Assembly: GCA_032988165.1 (NCBI GenBank)
Contig: JANTQF010000129.1
Coordinates: 28,204-92,203 of the forward strand
Source of the DNA: Emmonsiellopsis sp. PD_33
Lineage: Eukaryota > Ascomycota > Eurotiomycetes > Onygenales > Ajellomycetaceae
DNA: 64,000 nt
Direction of reading: 5' to 3'
This document shows positions 1 through 11,858 of the stretch, in pieces. Position numbers and translations under genes: made by a program. Position 1 is the first letter of the stretch, and each line of letters opens with the position of its first letter. Below the pieces are notes generated by a model. That model saw nothing but the letters and a program-made list of their open reading frames with translations. It was not told where the DNA came from and searched no databases.

Positions 1-1025
1 ACATCCTCGTCCCACTCATGGGCGGCGGCCACGGTGCCTGTATGTGTGCAACAGCCCACTAGGGCTACATTCTCCCGGCCAAGGTTTTGGCGGCATAGTT
101 GACCAAGGTTCAACTCATCCCGGCGAGTGCCCATACTCGTGTATCTGGCATCGCCAATGTGGCTATTATGGGCCCATACCACGGCTTTGGAGGCTGCCGG
201 TTTGGCGTTGAGCAAGCGGCGCAGAGTCTCAAACATGTGCGAGTCTCTGAGAGACCAGGAGTCTGCTGATCTGGAGTACATCGCTTTATAGTACGCCTCA
301 GCATCAGCAACAACATAGGCATTTTGCTCAGTGCTGCGAAATTCCTCGCCGTCATGCTGCTCCGCGGAGTACTCCAGCCGTTTCTTCAGGAGGTCACGGA
401 GCATTTGTATAATTTGTTTCTCGCACGATTCCATGTGCGGATCAGTTAAAGTGGCAAGACCATACTGCGCTGGGTCTTCAACCCACGGCTGGAGGCAGCC
501 ATACCTCTGGCGGGCAAGTTTGGCCATCGCGGGATCGACACGGTCGAGGTACTTTAGAATGGATTGTATGGATACCCCCATGCTATATAGATCAAGACCA
601 TAGAAGCCAGTCCTTCGCTCCATGGGAAGGTTGGCATTGTGGTCCCGCATCCAGTGTACAAAATCCTGTACCTCCTTATTTCGCCACATCCATGTTGGAA
701 ACCGCTGAAACGATTCTTCCTTCTGAGGGGCCAACTTGGACTTGACACCTGGGCGCTGGCGCACATATCGATCGATGGCTTCACTATCGGGCCAGTCGGC
801 CTCCACAGCTACGGTATCAAAGCCATGGTGTTCGATGAGGCGTTTCGTGATTTCAGCACGAGCGACATAGAATTCTGAAGTCCCGTGGCTGCCATCACCT
901 AAACAAACCACTTTATAGTTCCCGAGTTGGTCAAAGTAGGAGCCGAATCTCGGATCTGTAATCGGAGGAAGGACTTTTGCCGCTTGTTTAATATGCGTTG
1001 TGAGGCCTGGGAGGTGTGTTGCCAT
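1..1025 (-). CDS. Erythromycin esterase family protein, C-terminus beyond window
   Basis: The minus-strand frame is open from an ATG at 1023-1025 to the window edge (341 codons seen, 3' end missing), with no intron needed. It shows the hallmarks of the erythromycin-esterase/succinoglycan-biosynthesis hydrolase family (Pfam Erythro_esteras): an N-terminal LGDGSHGTSEFY block, VAVEADWPDS, MRDHN, FYGLDLYS, VWAHNSHIGDARY and, near the edge, GTVAAAHEWD. In characterised members the His of the GE/DxxH motif and nearby acidic residues form the active site; here the first acidic residue is Asp rather than Glu, which also occurs in fungal relatives. There is no signal peptide, so it is probably cytosolic. 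Fungal substrates are unknown, and the bacterial macrolide activity should not be assumed. It is divergent from the next gene across 334 bp. Confidence 0.88.
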   Translation of the reverse strand, partial: MATHLPGLTTHIKQAAKVLPPITDPRFGSYFDQLGNYKVVCLGDGSHGTSEFYVARAEITKRLIEHHGFDTVAVEADWPDSEAIDRYVRQRPGVKSKLAPQKEESFQRFPTWMWRNKEVQDFVHWMRDHNANLPMERRTGFYGLDLYSMGVSIQSILKYLDRVDPAMAKLARQRYGCLQPWVEDPAQYGLATLTDPHMESCEKQIIQMLRDLLKKRLEYSAEQHDGEEFRSTEQNAYVVADAEAYYKAMYSRSADSWSLRDSHMFETLRRLLNAKPAASKAVVWAHNSHIGDARYTSMGTRRDELNLGQLCRQNLGRENVALVGCCTHTGTVAAAHEWDED

Positions 1026-1359
1026 GGTGGGAGGATGGTCCTGTCAGGCTCAACAGCTGTAAGAAGGAAAATTCATTTCGTAAAATCCCCCAATATGGTC
1101 TCGGAGATGATCGAGGGTAGAATAATTCAAATGCCGGCTGGCGATTGTCCTTGCTCAATATAAATAAATAGGGGGGGGGTGGTAGGTGGGATGCGGCCAT
1201 GTCATTCTAGGGTAAGCATGACCTCATCCGTGGAAATAACGGGGGACCTCGCCTCAGCTTTCAAACACCAACTTTTCACCAATGCCGCGGTGGAGCTCCC
1301 AACTTCCGCTAGCTATCTGGAATATATTTTCAAAAGATATTCATTGTCTCCCTACCACA
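1026..1359. promoter_or_regulatory. Shared divergent promoter region
   Basis: 334 bp between the start codons of the esterase-family gene (minus) and the six-hairpin-like gene (plus). It contains an AT-rich stretch near 1157-1172 (ATATAAATAAATA) followed by a run of nine G. No gene is visible. Bidirectional control of the two genes is inference from geometry. Confidence 0.45.
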
Positions 1360-2567
1360 ATGTCGTGTCTTGAACGGTTCCAGGACTCCATGGAGAGCGT
1401 CTACGGTAGATTCTCCAACGTGCCGGACGTCACCAAATGGACACCTCCACCTAGATCGGGAGGCCATCGAGGTCGTTACTTATGGACAGATGCCTTTGGC
1501 GTGTTAAATTTCCTGACCCTTCATAAGGAGCTCTCATTGGTACCAGAAACAAAGCCCGCCGCTAATGACTTTTTGATATTTGGTCAGCGCCTCATTTTCA
1601 CCGTCCACAATGTCCTAGGCCGAACTCGAGACGGCCTCGCGCGGCTTCCCGGCGCTACCGATCAGGAACCTCTAAAGGGCGGTTTGCGTATTGGAAAGGA
1701 GCAAGAAAATGGGCCCGATGGAGACGGACAATATCACCATTATCTGACGCTGTGGATGTTTGCTCTTAACCGTATGTCGATGGCGACAGGAGATCCGTCT
1801 TATAATAGACAAGCCGTTTCACTCGCAAAGGCCATCCACCCGCACTTTTTCCTCAATCGCACCTCAGAACGGCCGCACATGGTGTGGAAGGTTTCGATGG
1901 ATCTTTCCCGTGCGCTTGTTGCCTCCGAAGGGAATCTGGATCCTATTGATGGATATGTCGTTTTTCGTCTCTTGCAGGCATCCGCATCGAAATATGGCGA
2001 CGGAATGGTTCTCGAAGAAGAGATAGCTGATTACAAAAAGGTTATGGCTCGCAAGGGGGACCATTTTTTGACACGGGATCCTCTCGATCTAGGCATGACA
2101 CTTTGGACAGCCCACTGGCTAAGGGGCCGGGAAAAATGGGCGAGTGAGCTGACGGCCAAATGTGTTACTCAACTTGGTAATGATCACTGCACACGGACAA
2201 ACCGGCCACCGTTTATAATATAGATAGCATTGCTAATTTGTTGGATGTTAGGGGACCTATTCGATGAGCGCCACTTCCTGGAAACAGATCTGGAATTCCG
2301 TTTAGCGTTCAGGGAATTTGGGACCTGTTTGGGAATAAGGTGCTTATTGTCAGGCACTAAGCCTAACGACGAGATAAGGGCACTCGAAACTCGATCGCAA
2401 GAGATAATTGACCAGTGGGAGAAGTATATTTCAACGGCTCTCACCCCGGACGACCTAAAACCTATCACGAGGGTCATGTATTCAACAGCGTTAATACCGG
2501 GAGGTAAGTGTTTCCGTACTATCTGCAGCATCGTTGCCATTTGTCTCCAATAGAAGGACCGTCGTAG
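1360..2567 (+). CDS. Conserved fungal protein, six-hairpin-glycosidase-like
   Basis: The best start is ATG 1360 (context ccacaATGTC); the frame is open further upstream but without a better start. Exon 1 is 1360-2176. Intron 2177-2251 (75 bp) has donor GTAATG and branch TGCTAAT and restores the frame into GDLFDERHFLETDLEFR. A second donor, GTAAGT at 2504, is followed by TAG at 2551-2553. If spliced, the protein ends at 2567 as ..IPGEGPS; if not, at 2553. The protein is about 380-400 residues with no signal peptide. Motifs such as YHHYLTLWMFALNRMS, RPHMVWKVSMDLSR and SEGNLDPIDG recall a conserved ascomycete family with an (alpha/alpha)6 toroid, but I cannot assign a reaction. It converges on the FIT gene 313 bp away. 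The C-terminal end is the uncertain part. Confidence 0.75.
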
Positions 2568-2880
2568 AGTTGGGTTGGTTGGGCTAACTCAGTTCACCGT
2601 CACATAGCTTTTCATATTCGTTATTTTGGCGATGAGCCAATCGCAAGACCCTAATTTGTCGGTTGGGAAGAGACACGGGTACTTCCTGTACGCACCCTGC
2701 AAAAGCGGCTTGAAATGTGGTTGTGTTTCAACATAAAATTGTGGGCGCAACATCGGGAAAAACGTGTAAATAATTCTGGAACCTGCTAAGAGGTAAGAAA
2801 GGGTAATATATCTATAGTCCATAAAATACAACCGTGTTATATATACATGTCCATAAATTCCAGGCTTTAACTGGTCTATT
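2568..2880. other. Convergent intergenic spacer
   Basis: 313 bp between the 3' ends of two converging genes. It presumably holds both 3' UTRs and poly(A) sites (AT-rich at 2740-2860). I see no gene. Confidence 0.5.
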
Positions 2881-3895
2881 TTATCTACCTGGAATGCCAA
2901 CAATAGCTCTCCATGAAGGTACTGTTCGAGGGAGAAAGTAAATGGTATAAACGGCACCGACAGCAATAATCAGTCCAGTCATCTAAACAAGATTATCATC
3001 AGTAAAATGGCTGTGCCCAATAATGAAAATTTCTAGGGATATAACTTACCTTCTCTAGCCATGTATGGAAAAAGATTGCAGTCATAAACAACATCCACCA
3101 GCTTAAACCAGCGACACCGAGAACAAAATTTCTCGAGATCTTCTCTCCCCGAGACGTCCCCCCCGCAACTTCCTGATATTTATCCTTGCTCTCATCGAGT
3201 TCTTCTCCGGGGCATGAGGCCCCCTGCAGCTCAAGAATCAAGAAAGAACTGGCTAGAACGAGCATGAACACATGCCCACTCACATCATGGCCGCCCATCC
3301 AAGAACCTCCAGACGACTTGCACGCGGTAGCCGTCAGTATCAGCTTTAAGTCTGATATCGGGTGCTTCCCAGAAAGTGGCAGACGGGTAGACGCCTCGCA
3401 TCGGCCGCCCGTAGCAATAAAGCTACGATCGATAATACCGGGTCCGAAAAACCATTGCGTAGTCAACAGCCAGGTTACAGTCACAAAGACGTAGCGAAAA
3501 ACGGCTTGTCCCACCCTCTTCAGTCGCGAGTTGGGGGGAAGGAGACCGCTGGTGAATGCAGGTTGTGTTATGAGGAGCGATATGAATGCAAGCGTTGTCC
3601 ATGCCCAGCCGATTTTGACAAAGTATACATTGAATATATTCCCCTTCCACGCAAAATAATTGACGGGGTCTTGCTGGCCTTGGGAGGCGGTCGAGACCGG
3701 TGAAGCTGTCGAGTTGGCAGGTTTTGCGGTGGGGGAAATCAATGAGTACAAAGAGCCCAATAAAAGCGTCAAAGGATAAAGGGCGAGTGACAAAGGAGGC
3801 GGCTGAGGGAATAGCGGTCGAGAGGGTCTGGAGACATGAAGGTATGGCTCTTTCGGGGAACCGTTGAGAGGTACAGCATCCGTTGTTGAAGCCAT
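2881..3895 (-). CDS. SCS3: FIT family protein (Scs3/FITM-like), ER lipid-droplet biogenesis
   Basis: Complement of join(2881..2982, 3050..3895); 315 residues from an ATG at 3893-3895. The 67-bp intron starts GTAAGT right after ..HTWLEK and ends TTTAG before MTGLIIAVGAVY. FIT proteins are ER membrane acyl-CoA diphosphatases that help lipid droplets bud and affect phospholipid synthesis. Both family-defining histidines are present: His208 in GHDVSGHVF and His277 in FFHTWLEK. The GPGIIDRSF..TGGRC segment is also characteristic. Several membrane segments are visible (around 40-53, 92-110, 130-148, 208-223, 257-277 and the C-terminal exon). The first 30 residues are proline-rich and presumably cytosolic. 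Without the short second exon the C-terminal helix would be lost. Confidence 0.92.
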
Positions 3896-6148
3896 GAATG
3901 AATGACTATTATTAACACTAGGAGATTAGATTAGCCATAGGCCAAGATGGAAGGTGGTTTGTGCAGTGGAGGGGGCATCATGGGGGAGAAACCGTACCAC
4001 AGTCACAGTCCGCCGCCGCGATGTGTCGAAAAAACCTGTCTGGTCGAGGTTGATGTTGTGGTCAAGATACAGTCTCGGCCATCCTGGTCAGGCATGACGT
4101 CGTGCGCGGTCACGTGCCTGTCAGACAACCTCGTCCGATCTCGGCTTCAACTCTGCCATCCAAATCCCAACTTTGGATGCAAATTGCAGCTCTCACCGGG
4201 GACTGCTTGGCTTCGCGACTGAGCTGCCAATATCTGCAATCTATGATGGCTATGCAGAAGAGCCTCATTTCCCAATAGCCTTCATTCCAGTTCTGAAACG
4301 GAGTATTCTTGCTACGGAACAATGGATGTGCTCAAGAACAGCCGTCTTCCAAGAACCATGGCCAATACTCTCCTATTACTGCAATACTAACGGCTGTGAG
4401 TTGCATATACTCAAGTATAGTATCTAGATTGTGGATATGATTATAGGTGTCACAACTCCTATTGCCGACGGGAGCTGTCGTTGCAAGCAGGCTTCGATCT
4501 TCCCCGGTCTTCATTGCATTACCTCAACGGTGACCAGGCGCGAATGAGCTCAAGGGATCAGCAGATGACCATTTCACAGACAATGGCTTTCCATGAGCTT
4601 GATGACCCAGTGGTAGCGACCACGTTGGATGCCTCATCCAATTCTGGCCAACCCCATTTCTCCCACACCACATGCATCCCGGCAGCTTCTCGAAGATTGC
4701 TAGTTGGGCAGTATATTGAACGATCCTATTGCAGGAAGGGGAGCTGCGTTGATTACGTTTATAAACGCCAAACGGAGATACAAATTTAAGATTTCTGCAA
4801 CATGGGTCTGAGGGAGAGGGGGGCACATCCCTGACCGTGTTGTCAAATGATTCATTATATTTCGTTGGTTAGGAACAGATACCCTTAATGGGTATCTTAA
4901 CAGCATCAAGGTGCAACTGCCGAGCCGGCTTGGTCATTCCTAACTACTATCAGGCGCTAAAATCTGCGCCCTTGTTTGGGAATTTGTCTTACAAAGTTGA
5001 AAAATGTTCCAATACGCTGGTTGACGAATCCCATGGTCCTTCGAGATCCTTTAATTAGGCTATCTGGAGACTCGACATCCCAGTCAATGTGTCCCCAGCG
5101 CCAGGTTAGTGTGATACCGCCAAAGATAAAAGATCCTCAAGCTGCATTTTTGTGGAATAGTGCATACGGCGGTGCAATGATAGGATCCGGGAAACCTTCT
5201 TTACACCCTGATCTAGACCCGTACGGGAAATTTAACAATGCACATTGCATTTCGACGTGCTATGAAGAACCTGAGTGCCTAGTCCGCACCGTTTTTTGAA
5301 GCGCGGAGAACTTTACTTTGGTCTCGGTCCCACATAGCAAGGCGTATGTATAATGCATGTAATGGTTGCAAGTCTGTTGTGCTTTCGACCTATTATTACC
5401 ATTGCAAACCCTGAACCCGGGAGTTAGAATGGCTGGTGGTCCCATCTATCTCCAAATGCTATGGGTTGCCAATAAAACTACTCCTATCAAATTCAGCTAC
5501 TCCGGCTCATTTCCTTTTTTGAGGACATCATATGCGGTTCCCTTATTGCGCCCTTGGCGATTTGATTGCATACAACAGGACTCCGTGCTCCGAAGTTAGC
5601 AGCCGATGAAGGAGACAAGGAAGCTGGTTTACGAGGCGGTTTATGGAGTGATCCGTCTCATTGACCGCCTGCCAATGGTGGCATGCTCCATGTAACGCCA
5701 CATCCTCCGTCCGCCTTCATCAGCCTTACCCAACAGGAAATGCCGCCAGAACAGCATCTCCCTGGGTTGACGCCTTTCCCGTTTTCCCCGCCATCATAAT
5801 TAGGGCGGGCACCTAATTTTGAAAGTTACTACATTGCCAGCGTGCACGGATCATCAATTTTAGCCTCTGTTGCTTGGGATGCAAAGGCTAACCGCATGGT
5901 CAGGTATACTCCGCAAGGGGTGCACATCGAAACTAATAAATATAAGAAGGAACTTAGTCTTCGTCACTTTCTGGTTCCTACATTTCTCTCCCTTCTTAAG
6001 GACCCTGAGACCCTAATGCCCGGATTCGTTCTCTGCTCAATTTGCGAATAGTATCGCGACCACCAATCCTCCGAAGTTTACACATAAGCGTACGAATCTC
6101 CATCTTGGCACTCCCCTATAGCGAAACTATCGCAGCAAAGCATATGAC
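3896..6148. other. 2.25 kb intergenic region, no gene recognised
   Basis: Open frames here are short, overlap on both strands and match nothing I know. The longest (107 residues, 4976-5299 plus) lacks family signatures and intron support. The region most likely holds the FIT promoter (just upstream of 3895), the upstream region of the Zn2Cys6 gene, and perhaps decayed gene remnants. Confidence 0.4.
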
Positions 6149-7359
6149 ATGCCTTCTGAGGGTGTCCCGAAGTGCCAGCGCTGTCGCAAGGACCACAAGA
6201 GGGTCAGTACCCGCCCAATATCTACGAGAAAATCAATCGCTGATGCAGAACTCAGTGTCTCCCCGAATCCCGCTCATGGCCAGGGCCAAAATGCGATCGT
6301 TGTGAGAGCTATGGATATGAGTGTTCTGAGAACATGATGGCCCGAAGGTCATCGCAAAGAGATGTCGAATCTACCCGGTCAATCAACCGTGCTGCTGAAG
6401 GCAGACTGGGTAGCTATCCGCAGAGCCCAACTCGTCAATTATCAACACGAGCCCCGCAATCAATGGTGATTGGTTCCATACCAGTGCAAGTACCATGCCA
6501 GTCCCCCTTCAGTACCTTATTCCTGTACCTCAAAAATGTCGATTGGCTGCATCTGAGCTGCCCGCCTGCCGAGTTCGGATCGGATCCATTCGCTGCCATG
6601 TTTCGATCATCTACATGCCCGGTACCAAACCTGCTAGGACCCCCTCTTGGAAAGCGACAGCTGTATCTCGAGGTTTGGGCTGAGAGCGAAAAATTGAAGC
6701 GCACTTCACAACTGCCTTATAATATGCCGCTCGATACCTCAATAATAACCACCATGGTAACGAAACTACAACGGGAACATCCACGCCGAGCATCGATGAG
6801 CAGTTTCGAAGACTTATCTCAAATTTGCGGCAGTTACATCCATTACGGCGCTTGCTGGAACAAGTTGCGGACATCCCTCCACACCGACGAGGTGCTCCTG
6901 ATCGACCCGGAGTTTTCCTTCGACATACCAAATCCCAGAACCACATTTGAAAGCGCCCAGCAAATCTGGCTCTACCAGATCTCTGGACTGAAGGAGTTTT
7001 GCCAGAAATTGTCAGGGTTGAGCCAAATGATTCTAAACCTTGCCCAAACGGGGCCAAACTCACCGGTACGGCCCTTCTTGGCCTCTAAAATTCTTGACCG
7101 TCTCAACGAAGTCCTTGGTCCGGGGGTCCCTCCGCCATCGGTGCTAAATCACCACCGGCAGCACCACCAGCAACAGCCGCAGCAGTACCCTCAGCCTCAT
7201 CATACCTCATTCTTATCTCCTGCACCAACAGTAATGGAAGATTCGCCTGTGGATCTGAGGGACGGTGAGTCAGATGATAGCTTCTCATTTGACGAAAACG
7301 CTGGTCTACAGGCCGGATTTGGAGCGGGCTATGTTTATCAGGGTCCTTGGAACAGTTGA
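6149..7359 (+). CDS. Zn(II)2Cys6 transcription factor, small
   Basis: join(6149..6202, 6256..7359); 385 residues. The first exon is only 18 codons (MPSEGVPKCQRCRKDHKR). The 53-bp intron (GTCAGT..CTCAG) splits the zinc cluster: the third Cys is the first codon of exon 2. After splicing the cluster is C9-X2-C12-X6-C19-X11-C31-X2-C34-X6-C41, with the SWPGPKCDRC core usual in this subfamily. The middle carries no clear Fungal_trans signature. Residues about 300-325 are His/Gln/Pro-rich (QHHQQQPQQYPQPHH) and the C-terminus is acidic, as in activation regions. It is presumably a nuclear DNA-binding regulator; its targets are unknown. Annotation tools may miss the tiny first exon. Confidence 0.85.
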
Positions 7360-10300
7360 TTTACACTTCAAGATTCGAAGGCGTTTTGGTTTACCTGGTT
7401 CTTTTAGTCTATCTTGAATTTCAGACCGCTCATGTGGCTTTTTTCCCTTTTCCTTGGTTACTTTAATCCTGGTGGCTTCTTCTTTTGCATCTTTTTTTGC
7501 CTTTGCGTGCGTGTGCATTTTGATTCTTACATCGACTGACCGTTCCGGGCAATATGCTCCAATCCGGGTCCAGCAAGAGCTTCTGTGTAGACTACCATAG
7601 TCGCAATTCAGCGAAAAGTACCTGCCTACATAGTCGTTGCTGTTAAATATCAAGAAATTAATATACTAAGTTCGAGGCCCGCATATAAACCTAATACTTA
7701 ATGTCCTTCCTGATATTGCCCGGGTGCCTCTCTTCCCACTGCTTTTCCCCTTGCTGATACGAGAAGTAGATTCGTTTTTGTAGAACCCCAACTTGTGGCA
7801 CTAAATTCCATCCGTTTCATGACTCGCGTCCCATACTTCATTGTGGGCTTATAGAAAATAGTGCACGTCATAAAATAGGAAAAGGCAGAGACAGGAGGGC
7901 GACCCAGGGAAATGCGCCCAAAAAAAGGAAAACATTTTTTGCGAGCTGAGCCGGGGGACGGACTCGAGGATGAAAGGGCACCTGAAGTAAGTGCAGATTA
8001 AGAATCTGACCGCCGACGTCAACGTGGGCAGGGAAGGGGGGGAAGAAAAAGGGGGGGCGTGCAGCTGGAGTAAACGAACCAGCTTTAAACAAACAGCCCT
8101 CCAGCTCCAATCAATTCAAGGAAACGTTTCCTGGTCTCCCTCCTTCCGGTGAAAATAAAGTTTAGACCTTCGGCAATTGAACTGACTCCACTAATTGTTG
8201 CACACATGTCGACATCGCGGAGAAAAGAGTGAAACAAGACAGGCTAATAACTTTGTCGAGTCCGTTCGGACCCTGTGGGCGATCATCATATCAGAATCAG
8301 ATTGATGGGAGCCTGTGGCCGGTACCGGGGATGTATGTATGTACTGTTTCCTGTATGTATCCGTAACCGTACACTTTATTTAGGGTACAGTACATGCATA
8401 TGTAGGCGCAGGATGACAATAATAAACCAACATTGCGAATGACAATCGAGGGGATGATATCGTTGTCTGTGCAGTGCTTGTTTCCGTGTGTTCCCAGTTC
8501 TTGGGGCTTTGACTAGGTCATCAGGGTGGCTGAGAGGTAATTCTCTTGCTTGGATGTACCAGCAAACCCCTCCGCTAATCAAAGTATGGGTGGCTGGAAA
8601 ATGGTTGGAGAAAAGAGGGGCAGCATAGTTCCCCTCACGCTGGGACTGGTAGTGCCATCTGAATTGGCTGGATTTGTGCAAGGGCAGTTTTGTCCTGCTA
8701 CTTTGCCGAAACCCCAGCACCAACTGATATAGAGCTTGTCTGTATCAGTGTTTGTAGTCTATTGGACAACATTAATGTTTGTTACGCTGCGGGTACCAAG
8801 TGGGTTGATCCTTGGACATGAGGTTATGTTAAGTCCGATATAGTAACGGCCTGCGCAACCCTGTCATTTTCTCCTGAGAGATGATAAGGTGGAAGCTCAC
8901 GGGAAGCGAAGCCACGGAAATGGGCGCGGGAAGTTCCGGAAATGGCAACAAGTAAAAATGTTCCCTCACCGCCTCAGTTCAAATGTCATTGCCTTCTGGC
9001 AAGGGAGGCGATGATGCATGTGTATCTTGTTAGGCGCTCTTCGAGAGCGCTTCTTGCATATCTTGACTCATCAGGCAGATCCCAGAAGCCCCCGGATGTG
9101 AAGAATTTCATGGCAGAAAAAGCACCATGAGGGCATTTACAATGCCCTATTTTGGATTAGAACGACGAAATATTGTCCAGGATCACCGATGTGAAACAAA
9201 GAGTGGTGAGGAACCCTCGAAGGCCTTGAGCTGCTTGGCGCCTGATGGATAAAAACAAAGAAAACGTCAATCGTGTCCCTTGGGCGCCCAACAAAAGCAA
9301 ACATGAAATAATATGCTTGGCAACACAAAGCGTAAGTACTGCCCAATAGACTCAATTTGCGATTGCCAATACTGTTGTCTTTTGCTCAGATGTATGTAAT
9401 GTTCCTGTACAGTACATCGATCATCCATATCCGGCCGGTAAGATACTTCGCTCGAAGTATCATGACAATTTGCGATAGTGACGCCATATTTGGGGTTAGG
9501 CTATCCATTAATGCAGGCCTGGTCGATTTGTAAAGTGTCAGCCTGTCCCCGCCCATTTCTACTTTCTTGCTGTGCAAAACCTCAAGATTAGGAAGGGAGC
9601 GCCGGATCTGCTTCCGACGCAAATTGATATGCCGCCCTCAAACTTCTCGGGCATAGGTAACTGTGGCCTGAATCCGAATGAGTCCCCGTCAAAGATGGCA
9701 TATCATATGCACGTGGGAGAGTTCAGGCCAACGAGAAATGGCATGTCCTCATCCGGCCTGCTGGATCCAAGGATCTGCCTCTCTCCACACATTTTCACAC
9801 AATAGGGAGCGATGGATGACAGATCGTCCTCGGCCATCCAAAAATGTCGAAAACCTTGTCTATTGGCTGGTCCTCTTCTTGGACAGAACTGTCAGCTGAA
9901 TGTGTGCTTTGGTCTTCCTCGAAAATTACCTGATTGTTTACCAATCTCTTGGTCCCGACGCAGTGGTTAGCGGAACGGGTCTCAGATTCCGCGGACCAAT
10001 CATCAGCAATGAAATCTTGGGGTACATATGTGCGTTGGGAGGCGTCAATGTATCAACCCACTCGGAATACTCGTTTATATCCCGGTAGTGTGACGACATG
10101 ATGACCACGTTGCACAAGACAGCACTTTATGTTGGGTATGGAGTACTTGTCCTAGAAGTAATCTCAGTAGGCTATTAACCAAAAGGGCCGGATGTACTGT
10201 ATGTAGCCCGGAATGTATCTTTCATTAACCTTTTCCGCCCGGCTGCCCGAATCCGATGCAGGAATTATTGATTGCCTTAATTTCCAGCCATAGAAACAGC

Positions 10301-10890
10301 ATTAATATCGAGGAAGCGCCTCTGCAGTTGTGATATCGGAGACAGTTCGGAAGCAGCCAGCGACAAGTAAATCGAAGGGGGGAAAGGAGAGTAATGATCA
10401 CAAGGCATTTAGGAACGGAAATCGATGTTTGAATATGTTATTTAAGAACAAAAAAAAAACGGGAACAGAGCTGAATCAAAGTTGCACTTGGTGCCAACAA
10501 GAAGAATATCGGATCAACTTCCGATTTATGGAAATAGGCGAAGTGATATCATTAGAAAAAAAATCTCCGAGCCAGAAGGTAGCGAGGTTTGTAAGAGCCG
10601 TGCGTTCTGTGTTTTGCCGAGCACAGCGACGAAGAATGGGCCTTCTCTTTGGAGCGCCACGGCCACCTTGAACGATGTTAGGGTTTAACTTGGGCTTGGG
10701 TCGTCATCTCAATCAGTGCTTGTTACAGAGCTGCGGAGAAGCCAACGTGTAACAGGCAGACCAGAGGTGAGGCCACGGCACAAATAGACCACGTTAACAT
10801 AGACCCTGAATTTGATACGCCAACAGTAATCTGGTAAGGTCGAACATGAGGTAGGGGTAGGTAAACCTCGCACGACGAGTCTCCTCCGAA
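7360..10890. other. 3.5 kb gene-poor stretch
   Basis: No frame here can be tied to a family. Visible features are a purine-rich patch at about 7915-8060 (runs of A and G), TGTATG/GTATGT repeats near 8333-8362, and scattered open frames below 115 codons on both strands. It probably holds the 3' UTR of the Zn2Cys6 gene and non-coding DNA. A non-coding RNA cannot be excluded. Confidence 0.4.
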
Positions 10891-11858
10891 TTAGAGGGAT
10901 TTTGGTTTCGAGGGCTTTCTGGTACTATCAATGCCACCAACTAGTTCTATTGCATTTAGAATTTCTCGGCCAAAGAAATAAGCGGCGTAGCTGGGGAAAA
11001 GTATCCAAAGACCACTGATAACACGTAAAGAGCGATGAGTTAGCTAGATCAGCATGGCCCGGAGGAAGCGACGTGGTAATGCAATGGAAATCTTACTTGG
11101 GAATGATCCACAGAAAAAACAATGTTGGCCAGCTGTTGTGCCCAACGTTGTCGAATCCAGAGCATGCTTCGTTAAACCCTATAAGAAAGAGGTATCAGCT
11201 AGGAAGTGACGGAATGGCGCTAATAGGTTCATTCAGATAACCAATCCACTATTCGACTTGCGGGGGGCCAATGCGAAGTAAGACCAAGGAAGTTTTATCG
11301 TTCTCTGGAATGCTCACCATAAAGCACAGTTTTACTGATAGTCATTACACAACTGCTGAAAACCACCAGCAGTGCAATCCCACCTAGTCTTCCGCCAATG
11401 GGCCTTTGCATGCTTGATATGACTCGCTGGGTTGCTGTTTGGTGTCCCCTATGGCGGCTAGGCGTCTCCCCATGCCGAAAAACCACGTCAAGATAGAATA
11501 GGTAGCAAGCCGTCTCGATTAAATTCATTAAACTTTGGGCAGCTGTAAACCCATTTCGAGCATTATACGCGGGCCAGCCATAGATATAGTCGATAGTGCC
11601 GTAAAGAGCATATGGAGTCCATATAGCATGCAAATTCCCGCCAGGCATGCTATGCGGCCGAAGCAAAACATAGGAGAGATCCCAGATAACGACGGGTATG
11701 GAGATACACAGCCATAGCGTCACAACGGGGGATGGAGTGTGTCTCCATTGGCGGGGTCTAGTAGACGATACATCCTCTTCTTTCCCCACTACTTTTGATG
11801 CTGGGCTAAGGGTGGAGGGGGAAGGAAAGTCGTTCGGGTGGTGCCGTGTTGACACCAT
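10891..11858 (-). CDS. Conserved fungal multi-pass membrane protein, function unknown
   Basis: Complement of join(10891..11014, 11097..11178, 11318..11858); 248 residues. The chosen start is ATG 11856-11858 (MVSTRHHPNDFP). Introns are 139 bp (GTGAGC..TATAG) and 82 bp (GTAAGA..ATCAG, branch CTAAC), and both keep the frame: KTVLYGFNEACSGFDNVGHN and FLWIIPNGLWILFPSY. There are four or five hydrophobic helices (roughly 56-80, 107-135, 163-185, 198-230). The patterns GWPAYNARNGFTAAQ and LIETACYLFYLDVVFRHG recur in a widespread ascomycete family that I know only as uncharacterised; a relation to EXPERA/sterol-isomerase-fold proteins is possible but not shown. The frame extends upstream to 11915, so an earlier start is conceivable. 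Confidence 0.78.

Noticed and set aside
3186..3703. Plus-strand frames across the FIT gene
   Set aside because: Antisense shadows of the well-supported FIT coding sequence.
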